Positions 31,484 through 44,200 of a stretch of DNA of 64,000 nt are shown here, in pieces. A program made the position numbers and the translations under genes. Location of the stretch: NCBI RefSeq assembly GCF_051020765.1, contig NC_134944.1, positions 372,001-436,000 of the forward strand, written 5' to 3'. Source of the stretch: Lasioglossum baleicum (lineage: Eukaryota > Arthropoda > Insecta > Hymenoptera > Halictidae). Each line of letters begins with the position of its first letter. Within the stretch, counting starts at the first letter, position 1. The notes beneath the pieces are model-generated. The model made no database searches and had not been told where the DNA came from. It saw nothing but the letters and a program-made list of their open reading frames with translations.

Positions 31484-34400
31484 TTGACGGTGGAGTATCC
31501 GTAAATTTAGTAGTCTTTGACGTTTTGGGAGAAGGGGCAGAAATTGTTTCACGCGAGGAAATCGAAATAACAGGCCTTACGGCAAATCCAATTCGTACGC
31601 TAGGAACTACTATACTTCACATACATGAAGCTCCTGCTTTTTTCTATGTAGTAAAGCACCTTGCAATAGAAGCAGACGGTCTTATAGGAAGTCCATTTTT
31701 GAAGCAAGAGGAAGCAGAAATTTCTTATTATCATGGGACAATGGTATTAAGAGACAAGCCCACTAGGCCTATTCGTTTTTCAAATTACCAGTTAGAATCA
31801 GAGATGCCGACTAACCATCGCATCGATGCCCGATCATCTCAACAGATCGCCATAAGAATAGCTAATCCGAAGGTTAAGGAAGGTTATTTGCCGCGTGTAA
31901 AGACGCATGAGAAACTCTATATAGGAGAGGCTGCCGTGTTGAACAATAAAGGAAAGTGTCATGTTATGGCAACAAATACTAGCGAAGAAATCCTAGATGT
32001 AGAAATAGAACCACAATTCATAGAACCGTACGACATTTTAGACTCTTCAGAGGAGGATTGTTACTCAGACATACAACGTCATTGCAATTTCAAGACTAGA
32101 GAAGATAGAATACAGGGAATATCCGAATCACTACAGTTAAGTCATTTGAACGAGGAAGAACGGGGCAGTGTTACCGCACTGATAGAGGAAAATTTCCCGA
32201 TATATTTTATCTCCCCGGAGATAAATTAGGAAAGGCCTCCAATTTTTCAAGCATTCTTTACATACTACTGATGAGATTCCGGTTAACACGAGTCAGTATC
32301 GCTATCCTCCTGTTCACCAAGAGGAAATCAAAAAGCAAATTAATGGTTTATTGTCCGAAGGTATTATTACTCCATCGATTTCTCCGTACAATTCGCCTTT
32401 GTGAATTGTACCCAAAAAACCAGATGCGCAGGGTAACAAACGTTGGCGTATGGTAATAGATTTTTGCGCGCTCAATGAGAAAACTATTTCCGATAAGTAT
32501 CCATTGCCTCAAATTACCGAGATATTAGATCGTCTCGGTGAGGCCAAATATTTCTCCATTTTCGATCTCGCCAGCGGATTTCATCAAATAGAGATGGATC
32601 CGAAAGACAGACAGAAGACAGCTTTTACGACTCCTAACGGACATTACGAATTTTCGCGAATGCCGTTTGGTTTGAAAAATGCTTCACCTACTTTTCAACG
32701 TCTCATGGATCAGGTATTAACTGGGCTCCAGGGGACGGACGTTTTTATTTTACCTAGACGATGTTGTAGTTCACGCCTCGTCACTACACGAACACAATAT
32801 TAAAGTCAGGAAATTGTTGAACCGTTTGCGAGAACATGGTCTAACTCTTCAGACTAATAAATGCGAATTTTTACGGAAGGAAGTTGCGTAGCTAGGGCAT
32901 ATTATTTCAAGACAGGGAGTAAGACCCGATCCCCGAAAGTTAAAAGCAGTCAAAGAATTTCCAATGCCGAAATCACAGAAGAATATCCAGCAATTTTTGG
33001 GTCTAGTAGGATATTATCGAAGGTTCGTACCAGATTTCACTACAAAAGCAAAGTCTCTAATTGACCTTTTGGGAAAAGGCAAGAAGTTCAAATGGGCTGA
33101 AGAGCAAGAGAATAGCTTCAAACAGTTACGTGACGAACTCTGTCGAGAACCTATTTTGCAATTTCCAGACTTCAACAAACCATTCATTATTACTACAGAT
33201 GCCTCCGAATATGCTATCGGAGCAGTACTTAGTCAAGGGGAAATAGGAAGCGATTTACCGATTGCTTATGCTTCGCGCAGCCTCAATAAGGCTTAGAGAA
33301 ATTATTCAGCCACGGAAAAAGAATGTTTAGCAATGGTATACGTCGTCATATATTTCAGACCGTATGTGTACGGAACAAAATTTACACTGGTTACTGATCA
33401 TCGTCCGTTAGTTTGGTTACATTCTGTAAAAGATCCGACATCGAGACTCATAAAGTGGAAGCTTCGACTCTTAGAGTATGATTATCAGGTTGTTCATAAG
33501 TCTGGGAAGATAAATAAAAATGCAGATGCATTATCACGCAATCCTGTTTCCATGTGTTTGCCACTCATACCGAGGGAACTCAAAGACCCCGAGTTTAAGA
33601 TTCCCGTACCTAAATCAGTCGTTGACACTAATACAATAGGTCAACGTATCAAACAGTTACGTCGGGACCGAGAAAAACGGCCCAAGTATCCGGATACAAG
33701 CAGTTCAGACGAAATAGGAGAGCCCACCCTGGGTAAGGTACAGCATTCGCCGATAATAAATAGAAACAGATCTCTTCCTAGTCTGTCGCGAGAGGTGACC
33801 ATGCCTGACGAAAACCAGGACACCCCTCACCATTTTCTACCCGCAGCGAATTCCACAGACATTTTTTCTACGGAAAAGGATACGAGTCTGTCGGACGATC
33901 TAATTTCATTTGACACACCGTTAGAAAACACTGTTATACAAAATACGAATAATTTACAAGGGGACTCCCCCAATGTACCGCAAATACTATTTCCTGAAAC
34001 AGGTGGGCTTTTGCAGCCTACTGTAATTGGCTTTCCAAACAATACGGTACGAGAGGCAAGTGTGCGTCAACCTTCTGACCACACAGCAGAGCCTTACCCA
34101 TTCTTCGATAGCTCTACCGACGGTTCCTCTACCGAAACCGACCTGGAGGCGCCGCCGGAGCCGAAAAAAGGGATTAGTATTTCCTCAGACACCCTCACCG
34201 CAGGGGAGGACCACTATGTTCATTTTGTATCAGTTGACTGTAACTTAATAACCCCCGTAGGAAAACTGTTGCTAGACACAGGATCAATAAATAAGCAAGA
34301 ACTTTTAGCTGCACGAGCAAAAAAGGGACAGGTTGTAATTTCAAACAATGGGTTATTCAAAACCTTCAGCATAGTAATTTCTGACAACTTTTACGATAAA

Positions 34401-35717
34401 CCGAAAAGAATAGACGTAGTTAATGGTTTGAACACTCTTCGATCTACTTTAGAAGAAAATAGAAGCAAATCTTTTCGAATATCCGCTACCGGAGATCATC
34501 ACGAATTATCGGCCAATGAACTTCTTAGAACATTGAAGGAGGTCTTTGTAGATTCGATTTACCGAATTACAATCTGTAACTGCGTTATTACTACGCCTTC
34601 TCTAGAAAATAGACAAGAGATTATTCAAGAAGCACACGATAGTTTGATAGGAGGACACAAAGGAGTGACAAAGACTTACAATCGTGTCCGGTCGAGATTT
34701 CATTGGCCACACATGCGCAATGAAATCCAAGACTACATTCGAAAATGTAAAAGTTGTCAGGAACAGAAATTGGTCAGAACGAAAACTCGTCGACCGATGT
34801 TGATCACTGACACACCGTTGGACGCATTCGACAAAATTTCTTTAGATACCGTTGGGCCATTACCTATCACACCAGGAGGAAACCGTCACATTCTCACCAT
34901 GCAGGATAATTTAACCAGGTATTGTATAGCAGTAGCGATACCCAATATACGGGCCGCTACCATCGCAGATGCATTTGCACGTCATTTTATTGCAATCTAT
35001 GGAACGCCACGAGCAATACTCACGGATAAGGGAACCAGCTTTATTGGTACTCTTATGACCAATCTAGCAGAAATATTCAAAATTAAGCAAATTACTACGT
35101 CCGGGTATCGACCGCAAACGAATGGGTCATTAGAGCGTAGCCATATTGTTCTCACAGAGTACCTCAAACATTATATGGAGAATTACGAAGATTGGGATTT
35201 GTTGATTCCTTTTGCAATGTTCTCTTACAATACATCAGTTCATGAAGCAACTAACTTTACACCATATGAATTGGTTTTTGGAAAACAGGCTCGAGAGCCA
35301 ACCTCATTTCCGACGGGCACAAACTTGAGAACATACGGAGATTATTTGTCAGAGCTAATAACGAATGTAGTTCGAATCCGCAATTTAGCAGCAGATAATC
35401 TGAATAAAGCGAAGATGCGTTCTAAGGGTTTTTACGATTCTCGAGCTAGATCTGCTACATTCAACGTGGGCGAATTTGTTTACGTTCTTTTAGAACCTCG
35501 TACTAGTAAATTTGACCCCCACTATGTCGGGCCGTACAAAATAATAAATGTGACAGATTCGAATAATGTAGTATTACAGACTCATAATAAAATAATCACT
35601 AAGCATCAGGATAAACTAAAGCATGCTTATTTTACATCAACAGCCGAAGGTGAACATGATCCTCTTTTGTCTACTCCTGATGCCGCTGACAACGAGCCAA
35701 CTTCAAAAGGAGAGTAG
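31430..35717 (+). pseudogene. Element F pol (PR, RT, RNase H, IN), broken
   Basis: Protease at about 31470, with D-G-G where D-T/S-G is expected, and GLIGSPF (about 31680). RT runs from about 32300, with FDLASGFHQIEMD, MPFGLKNAS and a YLDD region reached only in another frame at about 32750. RNase H runs about 33180-33520 (TDASEYAIGAV, TDHRPL, NADALSRN). A Ser/Thr/acid-rich linker of about 250 residues follows (about 33550-34200). Integrase has HDSLIGGHKG, CKSCQEQK, SLDTVGP, TDKGTSFIG and NGSLERSH (about 34630-35150). From 33333 on, RNase H through integrase is one open frame of 794 codons; the 5' half has stops and shifts. Confidence 0.85.
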
Positions 35718-37441
35718 TTTGACAATAGAGCAGGTACAAGGAGAAGTCGGGTTATTTTTCGAGAAGCTGCCGGACCTGAGAACTTATCAAACTCAATGGC
35801 GCCTGGTAACCTCGCTCGATGTTGAGAAATACTTGCAACACGCACCCCCGGTCCAACAGCTCATCTCCATGCTTAACCAACTTTGCAAAAGGCATGAGGC
35901 AACAAAATGCCTCAACGAAGGTCTCGGGCCTCGGTTGGTTAAGAAGGAGGAAAATACGCGCTACTATCGGAACTTGATAAAATCAGCCATAGGTGATCAT
36001 CCATATTTGAAGGTAAAATCACCTCGACGAAGTGCGCCGTTTGGATTTATGGGTATAATCAGCAATATTTTATTCGGGACTCTGACTCAAGAGGATGCAG
36101 ACTTCTACAATCAAGAGTTGAACAAAATATACAAGAACCAACAAGAGATCACGGAGGTAATAGCAAGACAAACGCATATCATCAAGGGTGAGTTCTCGAC
36201 GGTACATACGAGATTGCTGAATTTAACAAAGGGAATGTCTGAACTCATGAAGGCAGTATCGGAACATTCCCAACAATTACAAGAAACTCAGTCAGAATTG
36301 GACAGGTTTCGTTTTGAGAACGTTATAAGGGAAGCATTATTCGAAATTGAAAAAGGTTTAGATGACTATAGTACAAATTTACTGTTATTAATAGATGCAA
36401 TACTTCTGGCGAAGCAGGGTATCCTCCATCCAGCGATTTTCTCGCCTCAACAACTATTGAATTCTGCTTTGAAAATTAGGCAGACTTCCTCTCATGAATT
36501 CCCTTTCTCACCTGAAGAGCTGTTAACAGAACAGCTCGAAAGAATTACTAAGCTGAATATAATTTTCACAAAGGGCAGGATAGTTTTTGAGCTTACCGTA
36601 CCATTGTTAGATCATCAGATATTCAATCTCTATAAGGTTTATCCTTGTCCGTCTGTTCAATCACTGGGGTCGAAAACGGTGACGTCATACATTCAGCCGC
36701 GGTTTACGTACATTGCAATATCTTCGGATGAACAGCAATATTTTTTGCCTACTGAGGATTATTTAAGAACCTGCCATCATCACCATAAGCAGTTATTAGG
36801 GCCAGTGACACTACCCGTTTACCAGACGAGTCAACATGCCACCTGCGAAACTACACTGCTGCTGAACCCCAGCACAATAGACTGGAGTACCTGCAATATA
36901 AATTTATTGCAAAGGGAAAAAGGCGTTAGTAAAGACTTTTCATAAAACAGGAATTCTCAAATTAGAAGCAGGATGCCAGACCACGATCAACTCCGTACAG
37001 TTGAAGGCGCTGGATATAATAGAGACCTCAGAAGAAATAGTATACTGTCCTGTCGTTTCATACAATTTGTCATTTTTATTACCAGAGCTATCGGAACATC
37101 ATTTCAAGGTAATAAGATTAAATGCACCGAGTAAAGAGCAGCTCGTCAATCATTGGGATCAACTTCTGAGAGCTATCTCTCTCGGTGAAATAGAAAAACA
37201 GGTGAAGGGTATTGTGACTCATCGAGAATTGGTCAAGCACCAACAGGTTACAATTTTTTCCTCCACGGGAATAGTAGTACCATGCCTAATCTTCGTTGTC
37301 ATGCTCATCTTAAAATTTAGAATTTTTAATAAATACAAGGTACGCCGTGATAGTGTAGAACAGACGGAGATAAACATTATTGAATCTCCGGAGGCGGGCA
37401 AGTTGCCCCCAAATACGAAGCCTTCCGCTTCAATTTTCTGA
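35623..37441 (+). pseudogene. Element F env, baculovirus F-like, frame-broken
   Basis: Overlaps the end of pol by about 95 bases in another frame. It starts with a hydrophobic leader. A basic furin-type site (SPRRS, about 36025-36045) is followed at once by a hydrophobic Gly/Phe-rich segment, the layout of errantivirus and baculovirus F fusion proteins, then heptad-like helices (about 36100-36330). The first frame ends at 36945. A second frame (37001-37441) carries the C-terminal half with a membrane anchor (about 37255-37320) and a short basic tail. So the ORF is broken by a frame change and cannot be read through as it stands. Confidence 0.85.
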
Positions 37442-38509
37442 GCAACAGGACTACCCCCACCCCGCGGCGACGCTCTGCATCTTCAGGGAAAAGGACCTCA
37501 GCCCCTATAAAAGCGGAGCACTGGGTCACCAAACCCATAGTCGCAGCCTCCATGCAGGACAGAACAGCAGAGTCTCCGAAGGGCAGGCACAGTGTTACAG
37601 TCCAGACGGAGAGTAGCGAGCACGTGTCGCAGGAGGGTGCCAAAACGATCATCCCTCGACCCTATCAACCTGCGAAGGAGGGAAGAGTTGTAAAGGGCAG
37701 AGGTACGACGACCAGAGGGACAAAGCGTTTACCAGCCGAGCCTGAGAAGCAGCCACACCACCTCGAATTCTTCGTGGTCACGGACATCAACATACGTGAC
37801 TGGACTCTAGGGGAACCGTGGAAAAAGAAAACGAGGGTACAATGAAGGCTAAAGAAGTGCATGCACCTTTTCGCTGCATTGTTGACGAAGTTGAAGATCC
37901 AACAACGGCATGGATCACTGCCGAACACCACCCGGAGGAGGTGAGATCATTCTTTAGAGCCTTTTGCAGGCACATGGAGGAGCGCCACCGCCTGTGCGTG
38001 CCTCTGCTGACTGCAGTCGGACCGGGCCTGCTTGGACCTCGGCGATCCGCTTGCGCCTGAAGGGCGTGGAACCTCGCAGCGCTCGCCCCATTGCGAGAAT
38101 CGTGGCTATCGCAAAGCACGTGATGGGCAACAGAAGGGGTTGCGTCACCAGGATATCGAGGGCGGAAGATGGATTTATCGAAGGGCGCCTTCTCCTCGAC
38201 AGGCTCCCGGGCCAGTCACCCTATGACGTTACCAAAGGATGGCTGCAACTGGGATACGTGGTCCCGCGTTGAACGATTTCTTAGATTTAAGTATACACAT
38301 ACACTACACTTACTCTACACCCGTCATTTCCTTTTAACTTTTACTATTGCGTTCTCTCTTTGTTTTCTTTTTTTCTCTTTCTTTCTCCCTTCAAATTTTT
38401 TTATTATTCACTTCATTTTTGTTTGCTCTCTTAAAAGTCAATAGTATTTAGGACGTTTCCTTCCGAGAAAGCATCATGCGAACCGCGATGTTTCTTCTTG
38501 GTGGGGAGA
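37442..38509 (+). other. Element F extra region between env and 3' LTR
   Basis: About 1 kb that ordinary gypsy-like elements do not have. Three ORFs overlap in different frames: 37552-37845 (97 codons), 37842-38060 with a true ATG (72 codons), and 37964-38272 (102 codons, ending VVPR). Together they look like one protein broken by shifts. The 72-codon piece has a pattern around VDEVEDPTTAWI and a following helix that loosely recalls a Tudor fold; this is weak. After 38280 there is a pyrimidine-rich tract, and a purine-rich tract (GGTGGGGAGA) precedes the LTR at 38500-38509. Confidence 0.55.
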
Positions 38510-38973
38510 TGTTACGGATAGAGAATATATTCCATTCGTTTTCTCACAGGAATCTCTTCCAGATCGTCTCTGGCGGGAAGCGTCCTAGATAACCTTTCGA
38601 ACCCTTTGATTTAGGACCGAGCTCTGGCTCCGATTTCGTTAGAAGTGACAAAAATGAGAGTCTGGCCCTAAGCCCTAATCTCTAAGCGCGATTAGATAAC
38701 GAACAAAGTATTCCATTCATTGTAGGGGTATATAAACCCTTAGATTCTCACTCTCGGGGGTTAGTACTGCAGTAGACACGTATCGCGTCACGTCGTGCTG
38801 CATTTCGGAAAGTTAACTTCTAACGAGATCGGGCTAAAGTACCTTTCGGATCAAAGTCTAACATTATAGATTCCGTTTGTTCGGTTTATAGTCTATTGGT
38901 CAGTGTTGAAGTTGTTTCCGAGTCCCCCTCATTGCCAGTGCGTGAAAACCGAGCACCGTAGTTTAGGTAAATT
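38510..38973 (+). repeat. Element F 3' LTR
   Basis: 464 bp, near-identical to 29606-30069. It ends only 13 bp before the BEL element's left LTR. Confidence 0.88.
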
Positions 38974-38986
38974 CTTTCTTTCACAT

Positions 38987-39285
38987 TGTTCAGAGAAGAT
39001 GTGTTAATGGATGGGACTCAGGCGTAGATGGGAAATTGATCGTTCCACTGATCTTCAGTAACACCGAACTATATTTTAAATAACAATGTTCACTTTCAAC
39101 AATTAACAGTAACGTGATGTAACAGAATTAATAACGGTCGAGAAGAGAAAAATGCAAATGGCGCGTATACTGTGTTCGCGTTCATGTCCTTTCGATCACT
39201 CACTCTCCCGAGCGAGCGCTAGCCTCTCGCAGCTCCGCGCGCGGGGTGGGGAGGCCCGCCCGCGATTCCGGAACGTTCCGGAACA
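38987..39285 (-). repeat. BEL 3' LTR (minus orientation)
   Basis: 299 bp, TGTTCAGAG...GGAACA on the plus strand; has a GGAACGTTCC palindrome at the end. A purine-rich tract GGCGGGCGGAA precedes it on the minus strand. The pol stop lies inside the LTR. Confidence 0.9.
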
Positions 39286-39852
39286 TTCCGCCCGCCTTCG
39301 CCAGTCTCTGCGGAACAGTCTTGGTCCTGTGGCAGGAGGCTGACCTTGGTGATAGGCCTGGTGAGGGTGGTCGTGGCGGTTCGAAGCTCCACCACGCGTA
39401 CCAAGCCATCGGCGCCAGGGTGCACGGCCAGGATGCGGGCGAGTGGCCACTTGCACGGCGGCTGGGGCTCCAATCTCACGAGGCACAAATCGCCTATCTT
39501 TGGTCGAGGTTGTCGAGCCCGCCATTTCGGACGGTGTTGGAGCTCGTGCAGGTACTCGGACGACCATCGATTCCAAAAGTGCTCGTACATCTGACGTAGT
39601 AAATGCCAGCGATGCGGCCGGCTCAAGGATGGATCCAACGCGGAGGGCTCCGGCACCGTGAGGGTCGGTTCGCGTATGAGAAAGTGCGCTGGAGTGAGTG
39701 CGGATGCGTCAGTGATGTCATCGTTGGGAGGGCACAGAGGTCTCGAGTTGAGGCAGGCCTCGATCTGGGCGAGCAAGGTCGTCATTTCCTCGAAGGTGAG
39801 TGCTGTTTCCCCGAGCACTCTTCGGAGGTGGAACTTCGTAGACTTCACGGCG
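39219..39852 (-). pseudogene. BEL/Pao pol C-terminus
   Basis: Continues the integrase after the Transib-like insert: KSTKFHLRRVLGE, LTFEEMTTLLAQIEACLNSRPL, then TPAHFLI, WRARQPRPKIGDLCLV (C-terminal DNA-binding module) and VVELRT. It runs into the 3' LTR (from 39285), with the stop near 39219 inside it. In phase with 41287 if one CGGCG copy is counted. Confidence 0.87.
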
Positions 39853-41286
39853 CACAGTGGTCCAAATCGAGAAATTCAGTGACATTCTGCCAAAAATCAA
39901 CTTTCTCATATTAATATCTGATCGACACGTATCTCTTCTTAAATGTTCATAGATTTCGGAAATGAAGAAAATAAATCAAATATCATTAAGATTTAAATTA
40001 TACAAACACTTAAAGTTGGACATTTTAAAATTAGAATCTTTTACGCGGAAAAACTGTTCTGTTTCTTCGTGGTGTCCTGAGGAGCTCAGTTAATATTTGG
40101 TTTCGATTTTTTTTTTTTGAAGAGCATTCCTTTGAGATAAGAAATCGTGCACGTCATTAATAATTATTGTATATAATGTCTTTTAAACATAATGTTGAAT
40201 GAAATAAAGAAAAATCTCAAAATGCTTTACAGTTGACAAGGTGTATCTTTTTTGTCTCGGGGGATCGCGCATTGTAACAAAATAGAATATTTTCAGTAGA
40301 TCTTCCCCTATAAGATCGTGTAAATATCATTTCCCAGGCTATCCCAGCGTTAAAGTTATTATAGTTTAATCCATCCGCGGCATGTCATCTTATGCGTATA
40401 CGTTTGGATCCAGCGCCGAAACTCCGCAACGAACTAATGTAAGACATTGGAAATATTTGTGTAGATTCTTTTTTTTTACGGAAGAAGCTTTAGAAAGCAG
40501 ACACAAAGATTTTACAAAATTTATATTGAAAAATACAAGAAAATTTTCCAGGTATTGATTACGAATAAAGATTTATTTTATAGACTTCTGTTAACATCTG
40601 ATCCGTATGTATCCACTGCACGAATAAACTTGAAGAAAGAACATAAACAATTAGATGCGGAAGCTATAAAATTAATTATTAAATAGCTTCAAAAGATATG
40701 CAGTTAAATAAAATTGATATTTGTTATTGTTTTTTTTTTTGTTACAAATATTGTTTTTTTTATATTTCATGTTATTCGTTGTATGCTATTATTGTTATAT
40801 TATAAAACCGTTATTGTTATCACATTTTTATAACAAAAGATCTACAAAAATGTTACTAAATCATTATATATTGAAAAATATCTTTTATATATAAAAGTTA
40901 TATATAAAACATATCTTTTGACACAGTTATGAGGCGTTTTTGCCTTCTTGGTACTTTTTGTATACGTTGATTAAGAACAGATTCCTCAAATTTACATTTT
41001 ACCCATTCCATGAAACATTGTATGTGTGAAACATAAATATAAAATACACACTTAGGAAGAAAAAAGGGTTTGGAAGATTGTATTTAAACAATTTTTTTTT
41101 TAGTGAAAAATATGAATGAAAAGTAATTTAAAATTATTGTTTAACAAATGAAAAAAATATTCATTTGTCTATAGTTCAAATTGAATATTTTTTAAGTGAA
41201 TTTTAGTGCAAATTTTATTTCGATATCTCTTATGGTTTAAAAGTTATAACAAAAAGTCACTAAATTTCTCGATTTGGACCACTGTG
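39853..41286. mobile_element. Transib-like non-autonomous element (TSD CGGCG)
   Basis: Inverted ends CACAGTGGTCCAAATCGAG, duplication CGGCG (39848-39852 and 41287-41291). 1434 bp, AT-rich, no ORF. Subterminal sequence (TTCTGCCAAAAATCAACTTTC) is related to that of 16800-17945 and 24195-25344, so the two are branches of one family. It split BEL pol. Confidence 0.82.
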
Positions 41287-44200
41287 CGGCGGCTTCCCAG
41301 ATGCCGCCGAAGTGAGGCGCAGCGGGGGGGTTGAACTTCCACTCCGTACCGTCGTTGGCCAAGAGGTGGGCGATCTCCGTGCTCTGAGCACCAGCCTGTG
41401 CAAAAAGACTACGAAGTTCCTTCTCGGCCCCGACGAAGTTTGTTCCGCAGTCGCTGGAGATGCTCGCGCAGATACCTCGTCGGGCCACAAAGCGACGGTA
41501 GACGTTCAAGAAGTCAGCGGTGGAGTACCCTGAGGCTGCTTCTAGATGGACAGCGCGGGTGGCTAGACAGACAAAAACAGCGATATAGCCTTTGTAGCTG
41601 CGAGTGCCACGTCCCTTGGAGAGTCGAAGATTGATGGGGCCAGCGTAGTCGATCCCTGTATGGAGGAAGGGTCGATATCGCTGCACTCTTCGCGATGGCA
41701 AGTCACCCATGAGCTGCATAGCGGGGGCCGCACGTTGTCGCCAGCAACGGACACACTTGAGGATGACCGACTTCACCAGCTGACGTCCGCGGACTATCCA
41801 AAAGCGCTGCCGGACGTAGGAAAGTGTCAGCTGCGTCCCTCCGTGAAGCGTCTTAGCGTGCGTGTTCCGTACGACGAGCTGAGATAGGTGCGATTCCCTT
41901 GGGAGGCTGATGGGATGCATCTCGTCAGGGTGCAGCAGTGAATGCCGCAGGCGTCCGCCGACCCTCAACAATCCAAAGTCGTCTAGAAACGGATTCAAAC
42001 GGATTAGAGGGCTTTTAGATGACAACGATTTGGCCTGGGATAGGAATTGGATCTCGGTGGAGAAATACGAGGTTTGGACATGTTTGACCCAAAACTTGAG
42101 TGTAGACTCAAGCTGAACTGGGTCCAGGCGTGAGAGTTCTCCTGCGTTAGCTCCCGCCAACCGCTTGGAACTTGTTCGCAACTTCTGCACGAACTCGAAA
42201 CATCGGGTCGTGATGCGCAGAAGCCTGGTGATACAGCTGAAGCGAAGAAGGACCTCGGACTCCGATGGTGGACGGTTGATGACCAAACAGGACGGCCCAC
42301 GCCTTTCTGGGCAGTCTTTTGGCAGTGGATGATCGGTCGCGGATGTCCAAGTGGCGTCGCCGGAGCGCAGAAATGATGGCCCGGATAGCCAGAGAGTGGA
42401 GTTGGCTAACTCTCGCGGTGAGACTCCTCGAGAGGCGCAGTCAGCTGGATTCTCCTTCCCAGCAACATAATGCCAGCATGCCTGAGGAAGAGTTGTCTGG
42501 ATCTCTGAAACTCGATTAGCAACATAAGTTTTCCAGACAGACGGATGTTCTCGGATCCATGACAGGGTAACAGTTGAGTCCGACCACAGATGGCAAGCGA
42601 CATCATCAAGGTGGATGACGTTCTGGATCCTTTTCGTGAGCCTAACCAGTAGGAGAGCACCGGAGAGCTCCAGTCGGGGCAGGGAGACCTGCTTGAGGGA
42701 AGCAACCTTCGACTTTGAGGCCAACAGCGTGGAGTTGACGTTGCCCTGGTCGTCGATTGTCCTGACATAGAGGCAAGCAGCATAGGCACGCTCAGACGCG
42801 TCCGAGAACCCATGCAGCTCGACGCGGCGATGGTGAGTTGAGAGTCCCGCCCATCTTGGTATGGAGAAGTTCTGCAGTTGCTGGAGTTGCACGAAGAGAT
42901 GGTTCCATTTGGCCAGAAGTGCAGAAGGCAGAGTTTCGTCCCAGTTGAGCCCGGTATGCCATAGGGTCTGCATGAAGATCTTGAAGCTAACGGTAATGGG
43001 CACTATCCAACCCAATGGATCGTAGAGCTGGGCGATGAGAGACAGCGCCTTTCGTTTCGTGATTACTTCAGAGGCCTGTGGTGCAGAGAAGTGAAAGTGG
43101 AATTCGTCCGTTGAAGGCTGCCAAGAGATTCCCAGCATTGTGAGTGCTTCAGATTGCTGCCAGATACGTTGCTGAGATGCGGCAAGCTGATCTTCAGGGA
43201 CGCTGGACAGGATCGAAGGATGGTTAGCCGTCCATTTACTGAGTGGAAAACCGCCCGCCATGAGCAGCTCCACCAATTCCACTTTGAGACAGTTGGCTTC
43301 CTCGATTGTATCCGCTCCGGCCAGGATGTCATCAACGTAGCTGTTATTGCACAGCAGTTGCGCAGCCTGGGGGAACCGATGACCTTCGTCCAAGGCGAGC
43401 TGCCGCAGTGTTCGTATTGCTTGATATGGCGAACTGGCCAATCCATAGGTAACGGTACACAACTGGAATGTGCGAATCGGTCCTTGAGGTGAGTCCCGCC
43501 AGAGGATCCGCTGGTAACGCTGATCGTCAGGGTCGACACGGATTTGCCTGAACATTTGCTTTATGTCGGCTGAGAAGACATAACGATGAACCCGCCAGCG
43601 GAGTAAGACATCGAAGATGTCCGCTTGCAGTTTCGGACCCGTGTGGAGACAGTCATTGAGGTTGAGTCCATTGCGAAGCTTGACTGATCCATTGAACACC
43701 ACCCGCAGCTTGGACGTGTCGCCGTTTGTTTTGAACACGCCGTGGTGTGGCAAGTAGAAGGTCGGTAGTGCGCGCGATGGTGGATCGTCTTCCACCGAGA
43801 CCTCTCTCATGTGTCCTGTGGCAGCGTACTCGTCCATGAACTGCACGTACTTCTCGCGCAGCTGTGGTTGATCCGCAAACGATTTCTCCATCCGCTTAAG
43901 CATTGATCGAGCTGCCGGCTCCGAGTTGCCTAAGAGAGACAAATTTGATTTGAAGGGTAGCTTGAGAACATACTTCCCTTCTGAGGTACGCTTCTGGGTG
44001 GAGGCGAAGTGATTCTCGCACTCAGCTTCCTCGTTCGTAAGAGGCCGATCCGTTTGGACGGTCGCCTCCTCCTGAGTCCAGAATCGCTCCAGCAGCGGCG
44101 AGAGATCCCCGTCCACGAGGCATTGCAGGCTGGAGACGGCCGTTGACGATTGGAACGTAGACGGAGATGATAGAGCTGATCCGGTAAGGATCCATCCTAA

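Larger units (their letters stand above)
29606..38973 (+). mobile_element. Element F: errantivirus-like LTR element with env
   Basis: 464-bp LTRs at both ends, then a hairpin-repeat leader, gag, pol, an F-protein-type env and an extra 3' region. Several stops and frame changes (30601 TAG, about 30960, about 32200, 32402 TGA, about 32750, 32889 TAG, 33294 TAG, about 36940) make this copy defective. I found neither a clear target duplication nor a recognisable primer site after the 5' LTR. The LTRs differ at a handful of sites (at least four seen). Confidence 0.88.
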
